A DNA stretch of 64,000 bases. Origin: Sulfurisphaera tokodaii str. 7. GTDB lineage: Archaea; Thermoproteota; Thermoprotei_A; Sulfolobales; Sulfolobaceae. The stretch lies in the NCBI RefSeq assembly GCF_000011205.1, contig NC_003106.2:2308001-2372000 (forward strand). Direction: 5' to 3'. Positions 53,301 through 63,700 of the stretch are shown piece by piece. Every line of letters begins with the position of its first letter. The first letter of the stretch is position 1. Position numbers and translations under genes: made by a program. The notes under the pieces were generated by a model, which ran no database searches, had not been told where the DNA came from, and saw only the letters and a list, made by a program, of their open reading frames with translations.

Positions 53301-54722
53301 ATGGGACTTGCTAAAGGATCTTTGAGTATAAGAGAAGCTTATGGTCAAGCTATGGCAGTTACTGCACCATTAGGTAGTGTAGTTTCTACTACAACAGCCG
53401 CAATTACTTATGCTGGTAAGGCAGTAGTTTTTGCTACAGTTTTAGCTCTAATTGGTAGTGCATTATGGATTTACACACTTACAAGGTATTCATCAAAAAT
53501 AGCCTCGGCTGGAGGATATTACACATATGGTGCAGCAGCATGGAGAAAGAAAACTCTTGCCTATTATGAGGCTGTTATTGAAGTTATAGCTTATTCAGCT
53601 CTAAATGCAGTAAACGCTTTAGCGATATATTTACTCGTTCAAACTTATTCACAAATAGTTAATGTTACTATCCCCGCTTACATATTATACTTATTTATTG
53701 CTTTAGGTTTACTTTATCCAACAATAATCTCATTTACGACTCATATAAGAAGTTTGTTAGGTAAAATAGTTAGTGTAAGTGCTACGTTAGAAGTTATTAT
53801 GCTTTACGCAATGTTTATTTATGCCGTAGCAACTAAGGGCTTTAATTTATCTTATTTTAGTCCTTCTGGTGCATCATTAAGCGCTATAGGTACTGCTATG
53901 ATATTATCTATTGTAAGTATATCTGGTGCTGGTGCATCAACATATTTAGGTGAAGAATCTAAAGTACCTAGAAAAACAATAACATTTGGTATGTGGTTGT
54001 CTTTAGTAATTGGTGGTTCTGCAATACTAGCTGGTACTTATGGTTTAGTCGCTCTATGGAACGGTTCTTTAACAAGTTTAGAAAATTCTAATCAACCACT
54101 TATTCAAGAGTTATTTGCATTTGGGCTTCCTATAGTGATGATCGGATTGCTAATGTCAATAAATAGTTTATTAGCGTCTAATATAGGTACAACTGTAGGC
54201 AGTGCTAGGGTTCTATTTAATTTAGCTAGAGAAAAAGCTATGCCTAAATTATTCGAAAAAACTAATAGGACACAAGAACCTATTATGGCAACTATGTTCG
54301 TAGGAATTCTATCAGCTTTATTTACAATATTTTCGATAATTATAACAGGATCAGTTCAAAATGCCTTTAACGAGATTAGTGTTGTAACAAGTGTCTTTTG
54401 GCTAGCTGGAAGGATAATAGACGGTTTTGGTGTTCCAGTATTCTATTGGAGGATTAATTCTTTATCACTGCCAGTTTTAATAATTCCAATATCAGCTACA
54501 TTAATAAATACTACTGGTGTAATTTTATCATTCCAAACACCCGATGTATTTCAGAGTCTATCAATTTTAGTAATACTTCTATCAGCAACAGTATGGTACA
54601 TTGCAAAAGCTAGAAAAGGATTAGCTGGAACTTATGTAGTTGACGATAACAACGAATTGATTAGTATTGATGAATACATTGAGAAGTTGAAGAAAGAAAA
54701 AGTTTTAACGAGTCAAACTTAA
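53301..54722 (+). CDS. APC-superfamily amino acid permease
   Basis: 473 aa, 12 membrane helices. TM1 region (REAYGQAMAVTAPLGSVVSTTTAAITYAG) and SISGAGASTYLGEESKVPRKT are typical of APC amino acid/polyamine antiporters and symporters. It probably imports amino acids or related compounds. It stands after a multi-copy repeat region likely to control it, and upstream of an MFS transporter. ATG 53301, just after the right arm of the repeat. Substrate unknown. Confidence 0.88.
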   Translation: MGLAKGSLSIREAYGQAMAVTAPLGSVVSTTTAAITYAGKAVVFATVLALIGSALWIYTLTRYSSKIASAGGYYTYGAAAWRKKTLAYYEAVIEVIAYSALNAVNALAIYLLVQTYSQIVNVTIPAYILYLFIALGLLYPTIISFTTHIRSLLGKIVSVSATLEVIMLYAMFIYAVATKGFNLSYFSPSGASLSAIGTAMILSIVSISGAGASTYLGEESKVPRKTITFGMWLSLVIGGSAILAGTYGLVALWNGSLTSLENSNQPLIQELFAFGLPIVMIGLLMSINSLLASNIGTTVGSARVLFNLAREKAMPKLFEKTNRTQEPIMATMFVGILSALFTIFSIIITGSVQNAFNEISVVTSVFWLAGRIIDGFGVPVFYWRINSLSLPVLIIPISATLINTTGVILSFQTPDVFQSLSILVILLSATVWYIAKARKGLAGTYVVDDNNELISIDEYIEKLKKEKVLTSQT

Positions 54723-54747
54723 ATTGTTCATATCCTAACTTTTTCAT

Positions 54748-55920
54748 GTGAAAACAAAAGTCCTTTTTACTACTTCAATATCTCATTTTATAAATGATGG
54801 AAATACCTGGGTTTTGCCAACTGTCTATGGTTTTATGGTAAAATACTTAGGTTTTTCAAATCTACTTGTGGGTTTATTAGGAACAATTTTCTTTGCATTA
54901 AGCGCTTTAGCATCACCATTTGTTAGCTATATAGCTGATAAAACTGGAAAACCATTACAAGCAATGAGTTTAGGAATTATATTATGGGGACTTGGATTAA
55001 TAATACTAGGCTTAGGAATTAAGGGCGATAATTTACCTATAATAATACTATCAGTAGTAATTTCTGGTGTTGCCTCAGCTTTTTATCATCCACTAGGTGC
55101 TTCAGCATTGGCCTTAACCTATCAAGGAAGTGGGGGCATAGCATTAGGTATAAATGGAGCTATGGGAAGTGCTGGCAGATCATTATATCCGTATATTACA
55201 CTATTTCTCTTCGACGCATTGAAGGAGAACATGTCACTTGACATGATCATTATAGGTATCATTTCTATGATATTTTCTTTTCCAAGTCTAATAATAAAAT
55301 TAACATTTACTGATGATAAAAAAGATAGTAACAAGACCTCTGCTAGGACCCCAATATATGTCGTAAGTATACTGACAATTATATCTCTCTTTAGAAGTAT
55401 ATTTACTCAAGGAGTGTCACAATTTTTAACTATTATACTTTTACAACTTTTAGGTTTTTCTTATAATTCATATTTAGGTCTAGTAATTACTGGAATATTA
55501 GCTGCAGCAATTATAGGCCAGCCGTTACTTGGGTACCTCTCAGATATAGCTGGAAGAAGACTATTGCAAGGTGTTTCAACAGGCGGTGCAGTTATATCAT
55601 TTTTACTGTTCATCTATACCCACAATCTCCTGTGGCTACCTTTATTTGGTTTCTTCACATATAGTAACTTTCCATTAACTTTATCATTAACAAGCGACTT
55701 AGTACCTAGAAATTCAACTGGATTAGCAAATGCACTAGTTTGGGGAATAGGTGTTACAGGTGGAGGAGCTATTGGCCCTCTAATAGTAGGTTTTCTTAGT
55801 AATGTTTACGGCTTAGTAGAAGCACTTCTAATAGTCTCCATCTTTGGTTTACTGTCGGCATTAATGACACCTTTAATTCCTAGACCACCAAAAAGAAGTA
55901 AAGTCCCATTGTTCGGTTAA
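54748..55920 (+). CDS. MFS transporter
   Basis: 390 aa, 12 membrane segments. MFS signature between TM2 and TM3 is YIADKTGKPLQ, and between TM8 and TM9 LSDIAGRRLLQGV. The N-terminus (LFTTSISHFINDGNTWVLPTVYGFMVKYLG) resembles fosmidomycin-resistance-like and other efflux members. Substrate unassigned. Start GTG 54748; 25 nt after the permease stop, possibly cotranscribed. Confidence 0.82.
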   Translation: MKTKVLFTTSISHFINDGNTWVLPTVYGFMVKYLGFSNLLVGLLGTIFFALSALASPFVSYIADKTGKPLQAMSLGIILWGLGLIILGLGIKGDNLPIIILSVVISGVASAFYHPLGASALALTYQGSGGIALGINGAMGSAGRSLYPYITLFLFDALKENMSLDMIIIGIISMIFSFPSLIIKLTFTDDKKDSNKTSARTPIYVVSILTIISLFRSIFTQGVSQFLTIILLQLLGFSYNSYLGLVITGILAAAIIGQPLLGYLSDIAGRRLLQGVSTGGAVISFLLFIYTHNLLWLPLFGFFTYSNFPLTLSLTSDLVPRNSTGLANALVWGIGVTGGGAIGPLIVGFLSNVYGLVEALLIVSIFGLLSALMTPLIPRPPKRSKVPLFG

Positions 55921-55977
55921 ACAGTTTTTAGTTTTTTCAATTTTAAGGATATATACTTGTTCGCCATATTCTATATT

Positions 55978-56370
55978 GTGAAAATCCTAGTAGCTTATGA
56001 TGGATCAGATAATTCAAAAAAGGCATTATTTTTTATACTCAATCTGTTAAGGAAGGAGGATGAAATATATCTAGTTACTGTGGTTAAGGAAGCTCCTAAA
56101 TCACCGGAACAAAAGATTATTCAAGAACGAGAGGAAGCTGAAGAAAAACAGAAACAAGTTTTGAAGGATTTAGAAGGGTATAAAGTGACTACAGAAATAT
56201 TAGAAAGCCCAGATGTTTCTTCAGCAATAATAGAATACTGCAAAAAAATTAACTGTAATATGATAGTTACCGGTAGCAGGGGTTTAACTGGTTTAAAGAA
56301 GGTAATTTTAGGTAGTGTTTCATCTGCACTTGTAAGTAAGGCTGATGTACCGGTATTAGTTGTCAAGTAA
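55978..56370 (+). CDS. Universal stress protein (UspA)
   Basis: 130 aa from GTG 55978. KILVAYDGSDNSKKALFFI at the start, and the C-terminal ATP-binding GSRGLTGLKKVILGSVSSALVSKADVPVLVV (G-2x-G-9x-GS) are family hallmarks of ATP-binding USPs. A longer reading from TTG 55957 would lie across the TATA-like box (ATATATA, 55949-55955), which is 26 nt from the GTG; the GTG is chosen. The middle (EEAEEKQKQVLKDLEG) is helical. Confidence 0.88.
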   Translation: MKILVAYDGSDNSKKALFFILNLLRKEDEIYLVTVVKEAPKSPEQKIIQEREEAEEKQKQVLKDLEGYKVTTEILESPDVSSAIIEYCKKINCNMIVTGSRGLTGLKKVILGSVSSALVSKADVPVLVVK

Positions 56371-56381
56371 GTATATAAACT

Positions 56382-56416
56382 ATATAGTTAACAATAGTTT
56401 ATATTGTTAACTATAT
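56382..56416. repeat. Perfect 15-nt inverted repeat upstream of PHS-like transporter
   Basis: ATATAGTTAACAATA at 56382-56396 and its exact reverse complement TATTGTTAACTATAT at 56402-56416, with a 5-nt spacer. Each arm also contains the palindrome GTTAAC. It lies 12 nt after the usp stop and 54 nt before ATG 56471. It might be an operator for the transporter, or a usp terminator hairpin, though no T-run follows, which favours an operator. Confidence 0.8.
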
Positions 56417-56430
56417 GCTCTATACGATAA

Positions 56431-56440
56431 GATTATAAAT
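56431..56440 (+). promoter_or_regulatory. TATA box of the PHS-like transporter gene
   Basis: GATTATAAAT is centred about 35 nt upstream of ATG 56471, and lies 14 nt downstream of the inverted repeat; a protein on the repeat would lie just upstream of TBP/TFB, where archaeal activators often sit. Confidence 0.55.
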
Positions 56441-56470
56441 TGCGAGGCTGATATAAGTGCTGAAGTTAAG

Positions 56471-57955
56471 ATGTCAAATAACCCCTTTAAATCGTTGGAT
56501 TCTTTGAAACTTTCCTTTAATCACATAAAGATATGGTATACTGCAGGAATGGGTTTTTTTACTGATGCATATGATCTACTAATCATAGGTTATATAATAG
56601 CCACTATAGAGTATGCACATACTTATGCAGGAATCATTATACCAGGTTTTACTGAATATTTGATTGGGCATAATGCAGCCTTTTGGACAGGTTTATTAGC
56701 ATCTTCAGCAATTTGGACAGCAATTATAGGTCAGTTATTATTTGGTTATTTGGGTGACAGATTAGGAAGAAAGAGTGTTTACGGTATTGAAGCTATGCTG
56801 TTAACACTAGGCGCTTTTCTAAGTGCATTAGCATGGAATTTACCAGCACTTATAGCATTCAGAATGTTAATGGGATTTGGAATTGGTGGAGATTACCCAA
56901 TATCTTCAACTATAATGAGTGAATATGCTAATGTTAAGGACAGAGGAAAATTAGTATCCTTAGTATTTGCTAATCAAGGTATTGGATCTATAGTAGCTGC
57001 AGTTGTAGGTATTGTATCAGCCTTAACATTACCACCAGATATTGCATGGAGAGTGATGGCAGGTATTGGTGCTATTCCAGCTGCTACAGTTATCTATTTA
57101 AGGAGAAAAGTTCCCGAGACTCCCAGATATTCTCTACTTGCTAAGGGAAACATAGAAGAAGCTAAAAAAGCTGCCGAATTACTTGGAACAAAATTAGATG
57201 TAGATAAGCGTGTAATATCAAAGAGACTTAGTATTTCTGAATTCTTTGCAAAATATGGTTTATTATTAATAGGAACCGCTGGAACGTGGTTTATTCTAGA
57301 TATAGCATTCTACGGTACTGGAACATACTCTTCTGCTGTATTAGCTCCAATCTTTGGTAGTCCGTTTCCAGCTACTCATGTAACTTTATCATTAGCGGAG
57401 TTCCAAGCAGATTTAGCTAAAGATTTATTTCTAGGTGCAATACCATTCTTAGTTGGATTTCCAGGATATTTCACAGCAGTAGCTTTAATGGATAAATTAG
57501 GTAGGAAAGTAATTCAATTACAAGGCTTCGTAATGATGGCTTTAATTTACGGAATTGTGGCATCAATAGCTCTAACTTCTGGAACTAAAATAACTGGATT
57601 TATAATACCATCAACTTTGGCATTTGCAATATATTCGCTATCCTACTTCTTTATAGACTTCGGTCCTAATACAACTACATTTGTTATACCAGCTGAAGTT
57701 TATCCAGTAAGATATAGAACAACTGGTCATGGAATATCAGCTGCCAGTGGTAAATTAGGAGCAGCTATAACAACCTATCTATTCCCATTGTTATTAGCAT
57801 CAATAGGTATTAAGAATATTTTGATAATGCTAGCAATAGTAAGCATTATTGGTGCAGTACTAACGTATTTCTTTGTACCAGAACCTAAACATAAGCCTTT
57901 AGAGGAAGTAGCAAAAGAGGAATTAGAAGAAGAACAAAATGTGCAAAGTCAATAA
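56471..57955 (+). CDS. MFS transporter, PHS/metabolite:H+ symporter type
   Basis: 494 aa, 12 membrane helices. Hallmarks: GFFTDAYDLLIIGYI in TM1, GYLGDRLGRKSVYG between TM2-3, FGIGGDYPISSTIMSEYAN, RRKVPETPRYSLLAKG, and VIPAEVYPVRYRTTGHGISAASGKLGA in the second half, as in Pho84-type phosphate:H+ symporters and sugar/organic-acid relatives. Substrate likely phosphate or an organic acid, not certain. C-terminal tail is acidic (EEVAKEELEEEQN). ATG 56471 after a TATA box and inverted repeat. Confidence 0.88.
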   Translation: MSNNPFKSLDSLKLSFNHIKIWYTAGMGFFTDAYDLLIIGYIIATIEYAHTYAGIIIPGFTEYLIGHNAAFWTGLLASSAIWTAIIGQLLFGYLGDRLGRKSVYGIEAMLLTLGAFLSALAWNLPALIAFRMLMGFGIGGDYPISSTIMSEYANVKDRGKLVSLVFANQGIGSIVAAVVGIVSALTLPPDIAWRVMAGIGAIPAATVIYLRRKVPETPRYSLLAKGNIEEAKKAAELLGTKLDVDKRVISKRLSISEFFAKYGLLLIGTAGTWFILDIAFYGTGTYSSAVLAPIFGSPFPATHVTLSLAEFQADLAKDLFLGAIPFLVGFPGYFTAVALMDKLGRKVIQLQGFVMMALIYGIVASIALTSGTKITGFIIPSTLAFAIYSLSYFFIDFGPNTTTFVIPAEVYPVRYRTTGHGISAASGKLGAAITTYLFPLLLASIGIKNILIMLAIVSIIGAVLTYFFVPEPKHKPLEEVAKEELEEEQNVQSQ

Positions 57956-58014
57956 TTTCTTTTAATTTATAAAACCTTAATCATATAAAATTCTGATGTA
58001 AAAGCTCTAATGAA

Positions 58015-58026
58015 AATATTTATATC
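58015..58026 (+). promoter_or_regulatory. TATA box of the sedolisin-PNGase operon
   Basis: AATATTTATATC lies about 25-30 nt upstream of ATG 58050, a normal Sulfolobales distance for a leaderless or short-leader transcript. Confidence 0.55.
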
Positions 58027-58049
58027 TAGCATTTTTGTAATAAACAAAT

Positions 58050-61000
58050 ATGAAAAGTGTTTTATCTGTACCTATAGCTGTTATAATATTATTTAGTATA
58101 TTAACTATAATATCGCCAATAAATAGTTTTTCCGCAACTTATATAGGACCTCAATTAAAAGGAGTAAAAATAGGTTCTCTCCCTCAAAATATGGAAATAA
58201 CAATAGGTTTTCTTATTCCTCCTAAAAACTTTAACTTACTATATTTAACAGCGGAGGAAGTTGCTAATCATCAGACTAAACCAATTTCATTTAAACAAGT
58301 TATGAAAGAGTTCGCACAGACGCAGTTAGAAAGTGAAGTTACAAATTATCTGGAATCTCATGGTTTCACTATTTCAGTGCAAAATCCTTTTGTGGTTATA
58401 GCTGAAGCTCCGGTTTCCGTAGTTGAAGAAACTTTTCACACTACCTTGGATTTATATAAGTATGGTAACATAGTATATTATAAGCCTTCTACAAATCCTA
58501 TCCTACCCTCATTCTTTGCTGGGGTTACAATTAATGGTCTAACTAACTATACTACTTATAATTATCAACTAAATCTTGAGGTTTTAGGTAAGGTAGTAAA
58601 TGGTAAATTAATTCCTAATATGACATTTCCACAAGTAACTACTTTTCAATTTGCTGCGGATATGTACTCTCCGCAAGATATTATTGGAGCTTACAATATA
58701 ACTCAGAGTGGTAATGGTACTACTGTTGCAATAATTGATGCATATGGTGATCCTACAATATACGAAGATTTACAGATCTTTGATCAGCATTTCCACTTAC
58801 CACCAGTTAATCTAACTATTATTCCTTTAGGACCTTATCATCCACTCTTTGGTTTATCTACTGGTTGGGATATAGAAACTGCTCTTGATGTGGAGACAGT
58901 TCACGCTATTGCCCCTTATGCTCATATAGTCCTAGTAGTTCCCTCTACTCCTGGCTTAATTCCAGAAGCTATCGACTATATAGTTAGTGAAGATTTAGCG
59001 AATATAACTTCTATGAGTTTTGGAATGATAGAGAATACAATAGGAGATACGGGATTTTACTTCGTATTTGACGGAGTTCCAATGCCTAACTTACCCTATT
59101 GGGATTATTATTTTGCTTTAGGCACAGTTGAAGGAATTTCATTCTTTGCTGCTAGCGGTGATGAGGGTGCTTATGGCGGAACATTAACAACATACGGAGG
59201 AGTTTCTTATCCTGCAACCTCACCCTTTGTAACTGGTGTTGGTGGAACTTCGCTTTATGTAAATGTAACTTCAGGTTATCTTTCTGCTCAGAACTCTACT
59301 ACCACATATGGTTTTGAAACAGGGTGGAGTATATTTAACTTAGACTTTCCATTTATAGGTAGTGATGGAGGTTATAGTACTTATTATCCAAAGCCGTGGT
59401 ATCAGTACATGATTAATGGTACCACTAGAGCTACGCCAGACGTTGCGGCAGATGCTAATCCATATACTGGTTTGCTGATATATGTCTTAGGTCAAGAAGA
59501 AGTAATAGGAGGAACGAGCTTATCTACACCAATATGGGCTGGATTAGCTGCAGATATTGTTTCAATTATTCATAAACCATTAGGGTTGTTTAACAATATT
59601 CTATATTGGATCTACTCAAACTCCACATTATATAACCAGGCATTTCACCAAATAACTTTCGGATTTAATGGGTTATATTCAGCCCATTCTGGATATAATT
59701 TAGTAACTGGTTTAGGAACTCCAGACTTTTACGGTTTATTAAAAGCTGTAGAGGATTACTTTAAACAATCGAGGTTAGCTATATCTGTTACTGCTACAGA
59801 ACCTGGTGTACCTTATCCGTGGTTTATGTATAATACAACTTTTGAAATTATTGCCAAAATTAGTTATCCAAACACTACAACGGTTACTAGCGGATCTTTC
59901 TCAGCTTACATATATACAACTGAAGGGTTATTAACTAAAATACCATTAACATTTAACGGAACCTATTGGGTAGGGACATATACTATTTCACCTGGAAATC
60001 CGCCTAACATATGGCTAGTAGTTGTTAACGGAACCTCTAGTGGTATATCTGGTACTGGAGTTTACGAAATAACTGTAGGTCTTTCAATAGATATTATTTC
60101 ACCATTACCTTTCCCATTTGAAATAACTATACCTCCAAATGAACCATTTGAAGTAGTTGCATGTATATACTATCCTAACGTGACTCCAGTAGAATATCCT
60201 TCATTTACAGCTTACTTCATTTATAATACTAAAAATATATTTAATGTAACCTTATTACCAACTAGAATTCCGGGATTATATGAGGGAGTATACGCTTTAG
60301 TAACACCAGAACCAGAGGGAGTTTATTTAATGTATATTAATGATTCTTATGGTTCTGCGTATTTATATCAGACCTTTGGAGGAATAAACGTTGAAACACT
60401 CGTATTCACTCCAATTGATGATGGATTTTCTTCAGTCTCGCCGGGAGAGAATATAACAATATTCTCATTTACCTTTGATCAGAATGGTTTAGGTATTTTC
60501 ACATCTAATGTAACAGCCTTTATATACAATCCTCAAGGAAAACTTATTGCTGAAATACCACTTAAATTGGCGTTAGATATTGTACAATTCGGAGATATAA
60601 TTGCTTTTGGTTATCACGAGGCTAACTATACAATTCCATTAAACGCGACAGCTGGAATATATACTGTAGTAACCGAGGCATGGTATAATAGTTCCGTAGG
60701 TGTTGAAGAACTTAATTACACAGACTTCATTTATGTGTCTCCTTATGTTATTCATACTCAGGTGAAATATGAGGGAAATGCAATTGAAGGAGAAAATATA
60801 AAAGTTTATGCTAATATCACTTATCCTAACGGTACAGAAGTAAAGTATGGAGAGTTCCAAGCTACATTAGTACCATCAGAATTGCAATTTGAGCAATTAA
60901 CATTAGAATTCTACACTGAGATACCATTACAGTATAATTCCACATTAAATGAATGGGTAGGGGTTATTTCAGTTCCTTCGATAAATTCAACAAATATATA

Positions 61001-61955
61001 TCAAGGATCTCCGCTCTACTCTCTAAGCGGTCCATGGTATTTAGAAGTTAGCGGTATTTCACCCGAAGGTGCTATTACAGAGTCAATTAGTAACTTCCTT
61101 ACAGTTCTTCCTTACACTGATATAGGTACAAAGATAATTACTCCTATTAATGCAACTAGTATAGGATTTGCTTATCAAGGAGGTGCAATAGAGCTTGAGC
61201 AAATATATTCTCCCTCATTAACACTTATGAATGGTAAATACATATTAAATAACGTAATTGTAAATACTCTCATTATTAAGAATTCTACGGTTACAATAAT
61301 AGATTCTAAATTAAACAAGATAGAAACATACTCATCAAATGTAAATGTTATAGATAGTGAAATATTAGATAGTGAAATTGGAATAAACACTGTATCATCA
61401 AATATTACATTGACCTCAGTTACTTTTAGTAATGTTAATTACGCAATTAATCAGAGTGTAAATACTAATGTATTTATGCATGGTGTTAGTCTAAATAATG
61501 TAACTGCTTTAAGTGCAGTACCGGCGCCTAAGATAATTTCATATCCTATAAATATAACTACTTTAACAAATAATATTACTTTATCTATAAGTGGTAAATA
61601 TTTAAAGGTTGTAAACGTAAAGATAAATGGCAATAGTGTACCTTATTCTGTTACTCCAACAACCTCTGGAATAGAAATAACTATTCCGTTTAACTCTGCC
61701 ATTTCACCAACTGGAAACAACATAATTGCTTTAGCAATTTCTGATGGAATAGAATACAATTATACATTAGTGGTATATAATAGTTATCCATTAATACAAG
61801 TTCATTCAACAATTAACGCCCTAAATTCATCAGTAATTAATCTTAAATCTTCATTATCAACTACGACAGATATATCAATAATTGGTTTAGTTATAGCTAT
61901 AGTTGCAGTTATTCTCTTTTTACTTTTACTCTTTAGGAGGGGTGGGAAAAGATGA
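58050..61955 (+). CDS. Secreted sedolisin (S53) acid protease with long C-terminal extension and TM anchor
   Basis: 1301 aa. Signal peptide (residues 1-28), S53 pro-domain (about 45-175), catalytic domain (about 200-570), Ig-like beta repeats (about 580-1080) and a right-handed beta-helix-like stretch (1085-1160), then a C-terminal membrane segment (about 1275-1296) with a basic tail RRGGKR. The sedolisin catalytic set is intact: Glu276 and Asp280 (WDIETALDVE), Asp371 (AASGDEGAYG) and Ser490 (GGTSLSTPIW). The usual calcium-ligand aspartates at the domain end are replaced: FHQITFG and SGYNLVTGLG rather than FHD and GxD. A surface-anchored acid protease; N-glycosylation sequons are numerous. 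Overlaps the PNGase-like gene by 4 nt (ATGA). Confidence 0.92.
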   Translation: MKSVLSVPIAVIILFSILTIISPINSFSATYIGPQLKGVKIGSLPQNMEITIGFLIPPKNFNLLYLTAEEVANHQTKPISFKQVMKEFAQTQLESEVTNYLESHGFTISVQNPFVVIAEAPVSVVEETFHTTLDLYKYGNIVYYKPSTNPILPSFFAGVTINGLTNYTTYNYQLNLEVLGKVVNGKLIPNMTFPQVTTFQFAADMYSPQDIIGAYNITQSGNGTTVAIIDAYGDPTIYEDLQIFDQHFHLPPVNLTIIPLGPYHPLFGLSTGWDIETALDVETVHAIAPYAHIVLVVPSTPGLIPEAIDYIVSEDLANITSMSFGMIENTIGDTGFYFVFDGVPMPNLPYWDYYFALGTVEGISFFAASGDEGAYGGTLTTYGGVSYPATSPFVTGVGGTSLYVNVTSGYLSAQNSTTTYGFETGWSIFNLDFPFIGSDGGYSTYYPKPWYQYMINGTTRATPDVAADANPYTGLLIYVLGQEEVIGGTSLSTPIWAGLAADIVSIIHKPLGLFNNILYWIYSNSTLYNQAFHQITFGFNGLYSAHSGYNLVTGLGTPDFYGLLKAVEDYFKQSRLAISVTATEPGVPYPWFMYNTTFEIIAKISYPNTTTVTSGSFSAYIYTTEGLLTKIPLTFNGTYWVGTYTISPGNPPNIWLVVVNGTSSGISGTGVYEITVGLSIDIISPLPFPFEITIPPNEPFEVVACIYYPNVTPVEYPSFTAYFIYNTKNIFNVTLLPTRIPGLYEGVYALVTPEPEGVYLMYINDSYGSAYLYQTFGGINVETLVFTPIDDGFSSVSPGENITIFSFTFDQNGLGIFTSNVTAFIYNPQGKLIAEIPLKLALDIVQFGDIIAFGYHEANYTIPLNATAGIYTVVTEAWYNSSVGVEELNYTDFIYVSPYVIHTQVKYEGNAIEGENIKVYANITYPNGTEVKYGEFQATLVPSELQFEQLTLEFYTEIPLQYNSTLNEWVGVISVPSINSTNIYQGSPLYSLSGPWYLEVSGISPEGAITESISNFLTVLPYTDIGTKIITPINATSIGFAYQGGAIELEQIYSPSLTLMNGKYILNNVIVNTLIIKNSTVTIIDSKLNKIETYSSNVNVIDSEILDSEIGINTVSSNITLTSVTFSNVNYAINQSVNTNVFMHGVSLNNVTALSAVPAPKIISYPINITTLTNNITLSISGKYLKVVNVKINGNSVPYSVTPTTSGIEITIPFNSAISPTGNNIIALAISDGIEYNYTLVVYNSYPLIQVHSTINALNSSVINLKSSLSTTTDISIIGLVIAIVAVILFLLLLFRRGGKR

Positions 61956-63700
61956 ATAAGTTAAGCAAATTCCTTCTTTCTATGTTTTTAATTTCTATGT
62001 TATTTTTCCCCATCCTAGTTTCCGGTATACCTACTGAAGTAAACTATAAGCACCCATATATGCCACTTAACATAACCTTACCTAATTATCTTGATCCGAA
62101 ATACTACTCTTTTGAAGCATTCCAGATAAAGCCACCAACTAATGTTACTCCAATAATAATACCCGTTGCCGTAAATGCAACATTTAACAATACTGGTTTA
62201 ATGCCAATCTTGAAGAGAGTTTACATTCCTCCGGGTAATTACAGCTTAATCTTAATGAACATATCCATATCTGAAAATAACGGTGCTCAATATGATAGAG
62301 CAGCTTATATATTCGTTAATGGTGTTCCAATATTTTGGGGGTCTACGCAAGAATTTGCTAACTCTACTTCCCAAGTAGATTTAACACTCTTTGAAAACCT
62401 ACTACAAGGTAATGTTACGTTTCAGCTGGTAATTGAAAACTTCTATGATGCAAAAATAGGAATAACTGGATTATATCATATGAACGTAACATTAATCTTG
62501 TATCCTGGTAATAAGCCAAAAGGTTTACCTAATATGTTTATACCATTGTATTTAAGTAAATACAATTACTCTTACGTAATACTGAACCCTGTTAGCCCAA
62601 GTATTACACAACAAGTTGCTATACCCAATGGTACTTACAAGATGGAATTATTACTTTATGAGGAAGGAGGAGGTCTTGATGAATTCTGGTATACTAATGA
62701 ACCTGCAACTAGGAATATTCTTATTTACTATGATAACTTGTTAGTTGGTGTAGTTAATCCGTATGAGACAATTTATACTGGAGGAATAGATTTATTCTGG
62801 TGGAAACCATTAACGTCGATAAATACACTTTCATTCCACTCACCAATGATAATTGATTTAACTCCAATGTTAGCTTACGGTTTAACTGCAAACATAACAA
62901 CTTGTGTAACAAACTTAATAACAGCATATCAAATTACTGGAAGTACAGCATTTGATTGGGATATCTCTGGTGTTTTAATGCTATGGGTTAATCAATCAAA
63001 CCCATTAATATCAGCAAAACCATTAACTTCTATCTCAAGATTCATAGACTCAACGCCTATATTCTCAACTGGCTTTTCAGCTGGGTATTATCAAGAAGAT
63101 GGTAATTATCTGTTAAACTACTCATCTCTGCTAACATTCGAACATGGAGAAGAATTTACTTGGACACTACAAGTAGGTAAATTTGTTGCCTATCAAACCT
63201 TTAACCAAATTTTCGAAAAGGCATATCTAGACGAAAGATTTTATGAAGTCTCAATGGACAAGGGAATTTATAACTCAACTTTAATTATATCTGGAAACTA
63301 TCCTGTATTGTTAGATCTTAGTACAATTGAAGTACCAATTAGTAATCCACATGTAATACCATATAATCTATCCTATTTCCAGAATGGTACTTTATCTCTT
63401 AGCTTAGAATATTACTACGAGTACTTGTTTAACAATTATAATACGACAATAAAAACTATTGAGAATTTAACAGCGATAGGAGGTTTCGGAGGTATTATTG
63501 AAATCATAAACTCTTATGGTGGAGCTATATTGGTTAAGCTTACAGCAAACTATGCTAATACACAAAAGAACTTGACATCGTGGTTCTTAGTAAATAATGT
63601 AGGATTTAAAGAAATCTTCTCGGCTGAAGGAATACAAAATAATACAACTAACTTAACTGGATATTATAAGTATACACACATAAGCTTTTCGTCAAGTTAA
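61952..63700 (+). CDS. Secreted PNGase A-like peptide:N-glycanase
   Basis: 582 aa. Signal peptide (residues 1-25, [22 protein letters not shown]). The N-terminal domain carries [20 protein letters not shown] and [20 protein letters not shown], then [24 protein letters not shown]; this closely resembles the plant PNGase A fold (PF12222-like by recall), which removes N-glycans from glycopeptides by cleaving the Asn-GlcNAc amide. It has no TM anchor, so is probably secreted, unlike the protease. Numerous sequons. The ATG overlaps the stop of the sedolisin gene (ATGA), so the two are translationally coupled. The tail overlaps gluconate dehydratase by 9 nt. Confidence 0.85.
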   Translation: MNKLSKFLLSMFLISMLFFPILVSGIPTEVNYKHPYMPLNITLPNYLDPKYYSFEAFQIKPPTNVTPIIIPVAVNATFNNTGLMPILKRVYIPPGNYSLILMNISISENNGAQYDRAAYIFVNGVPIFWGSTQEFANSTSQVDLTLFENLLQGNVTFQLVIENFYDAKIGITGLYHMNVTLILYPGNKPKGLPNMFIPLYLSKYNYSYVILNPVSPSITQQVAIPNGTYKMELLLYEEGGGLDEFWYTNEPATRNILIYYDNLLVGVVNPYETIYTGGIDLFWWKPLTSINTLSFHSPMIIDLTPMLAYGLTANITTCVTNLITAYQITGSTAFDWDISGVLMLWVNQSNPLISAKPLTSISRFIDSTPIFSTGFSAGYYQEDGNYLLNYSSLLTFEHGEEFTWTLQVGKFVAYQTFNQIFEKAYLDERFYEVSMDKGIYNSTLIISGNYPVLLDLSTIEVPISNPHVIPYNLSYFQNGTLSLSLEYYYEYLFNNYNTTIKTIENLTAIGGFGGIIEIINSYGGAILVKLTANYANTQKNLTSWFLVNNVGFKEIFSAEGIQNNTTNLTGYYKYTHISFSSS

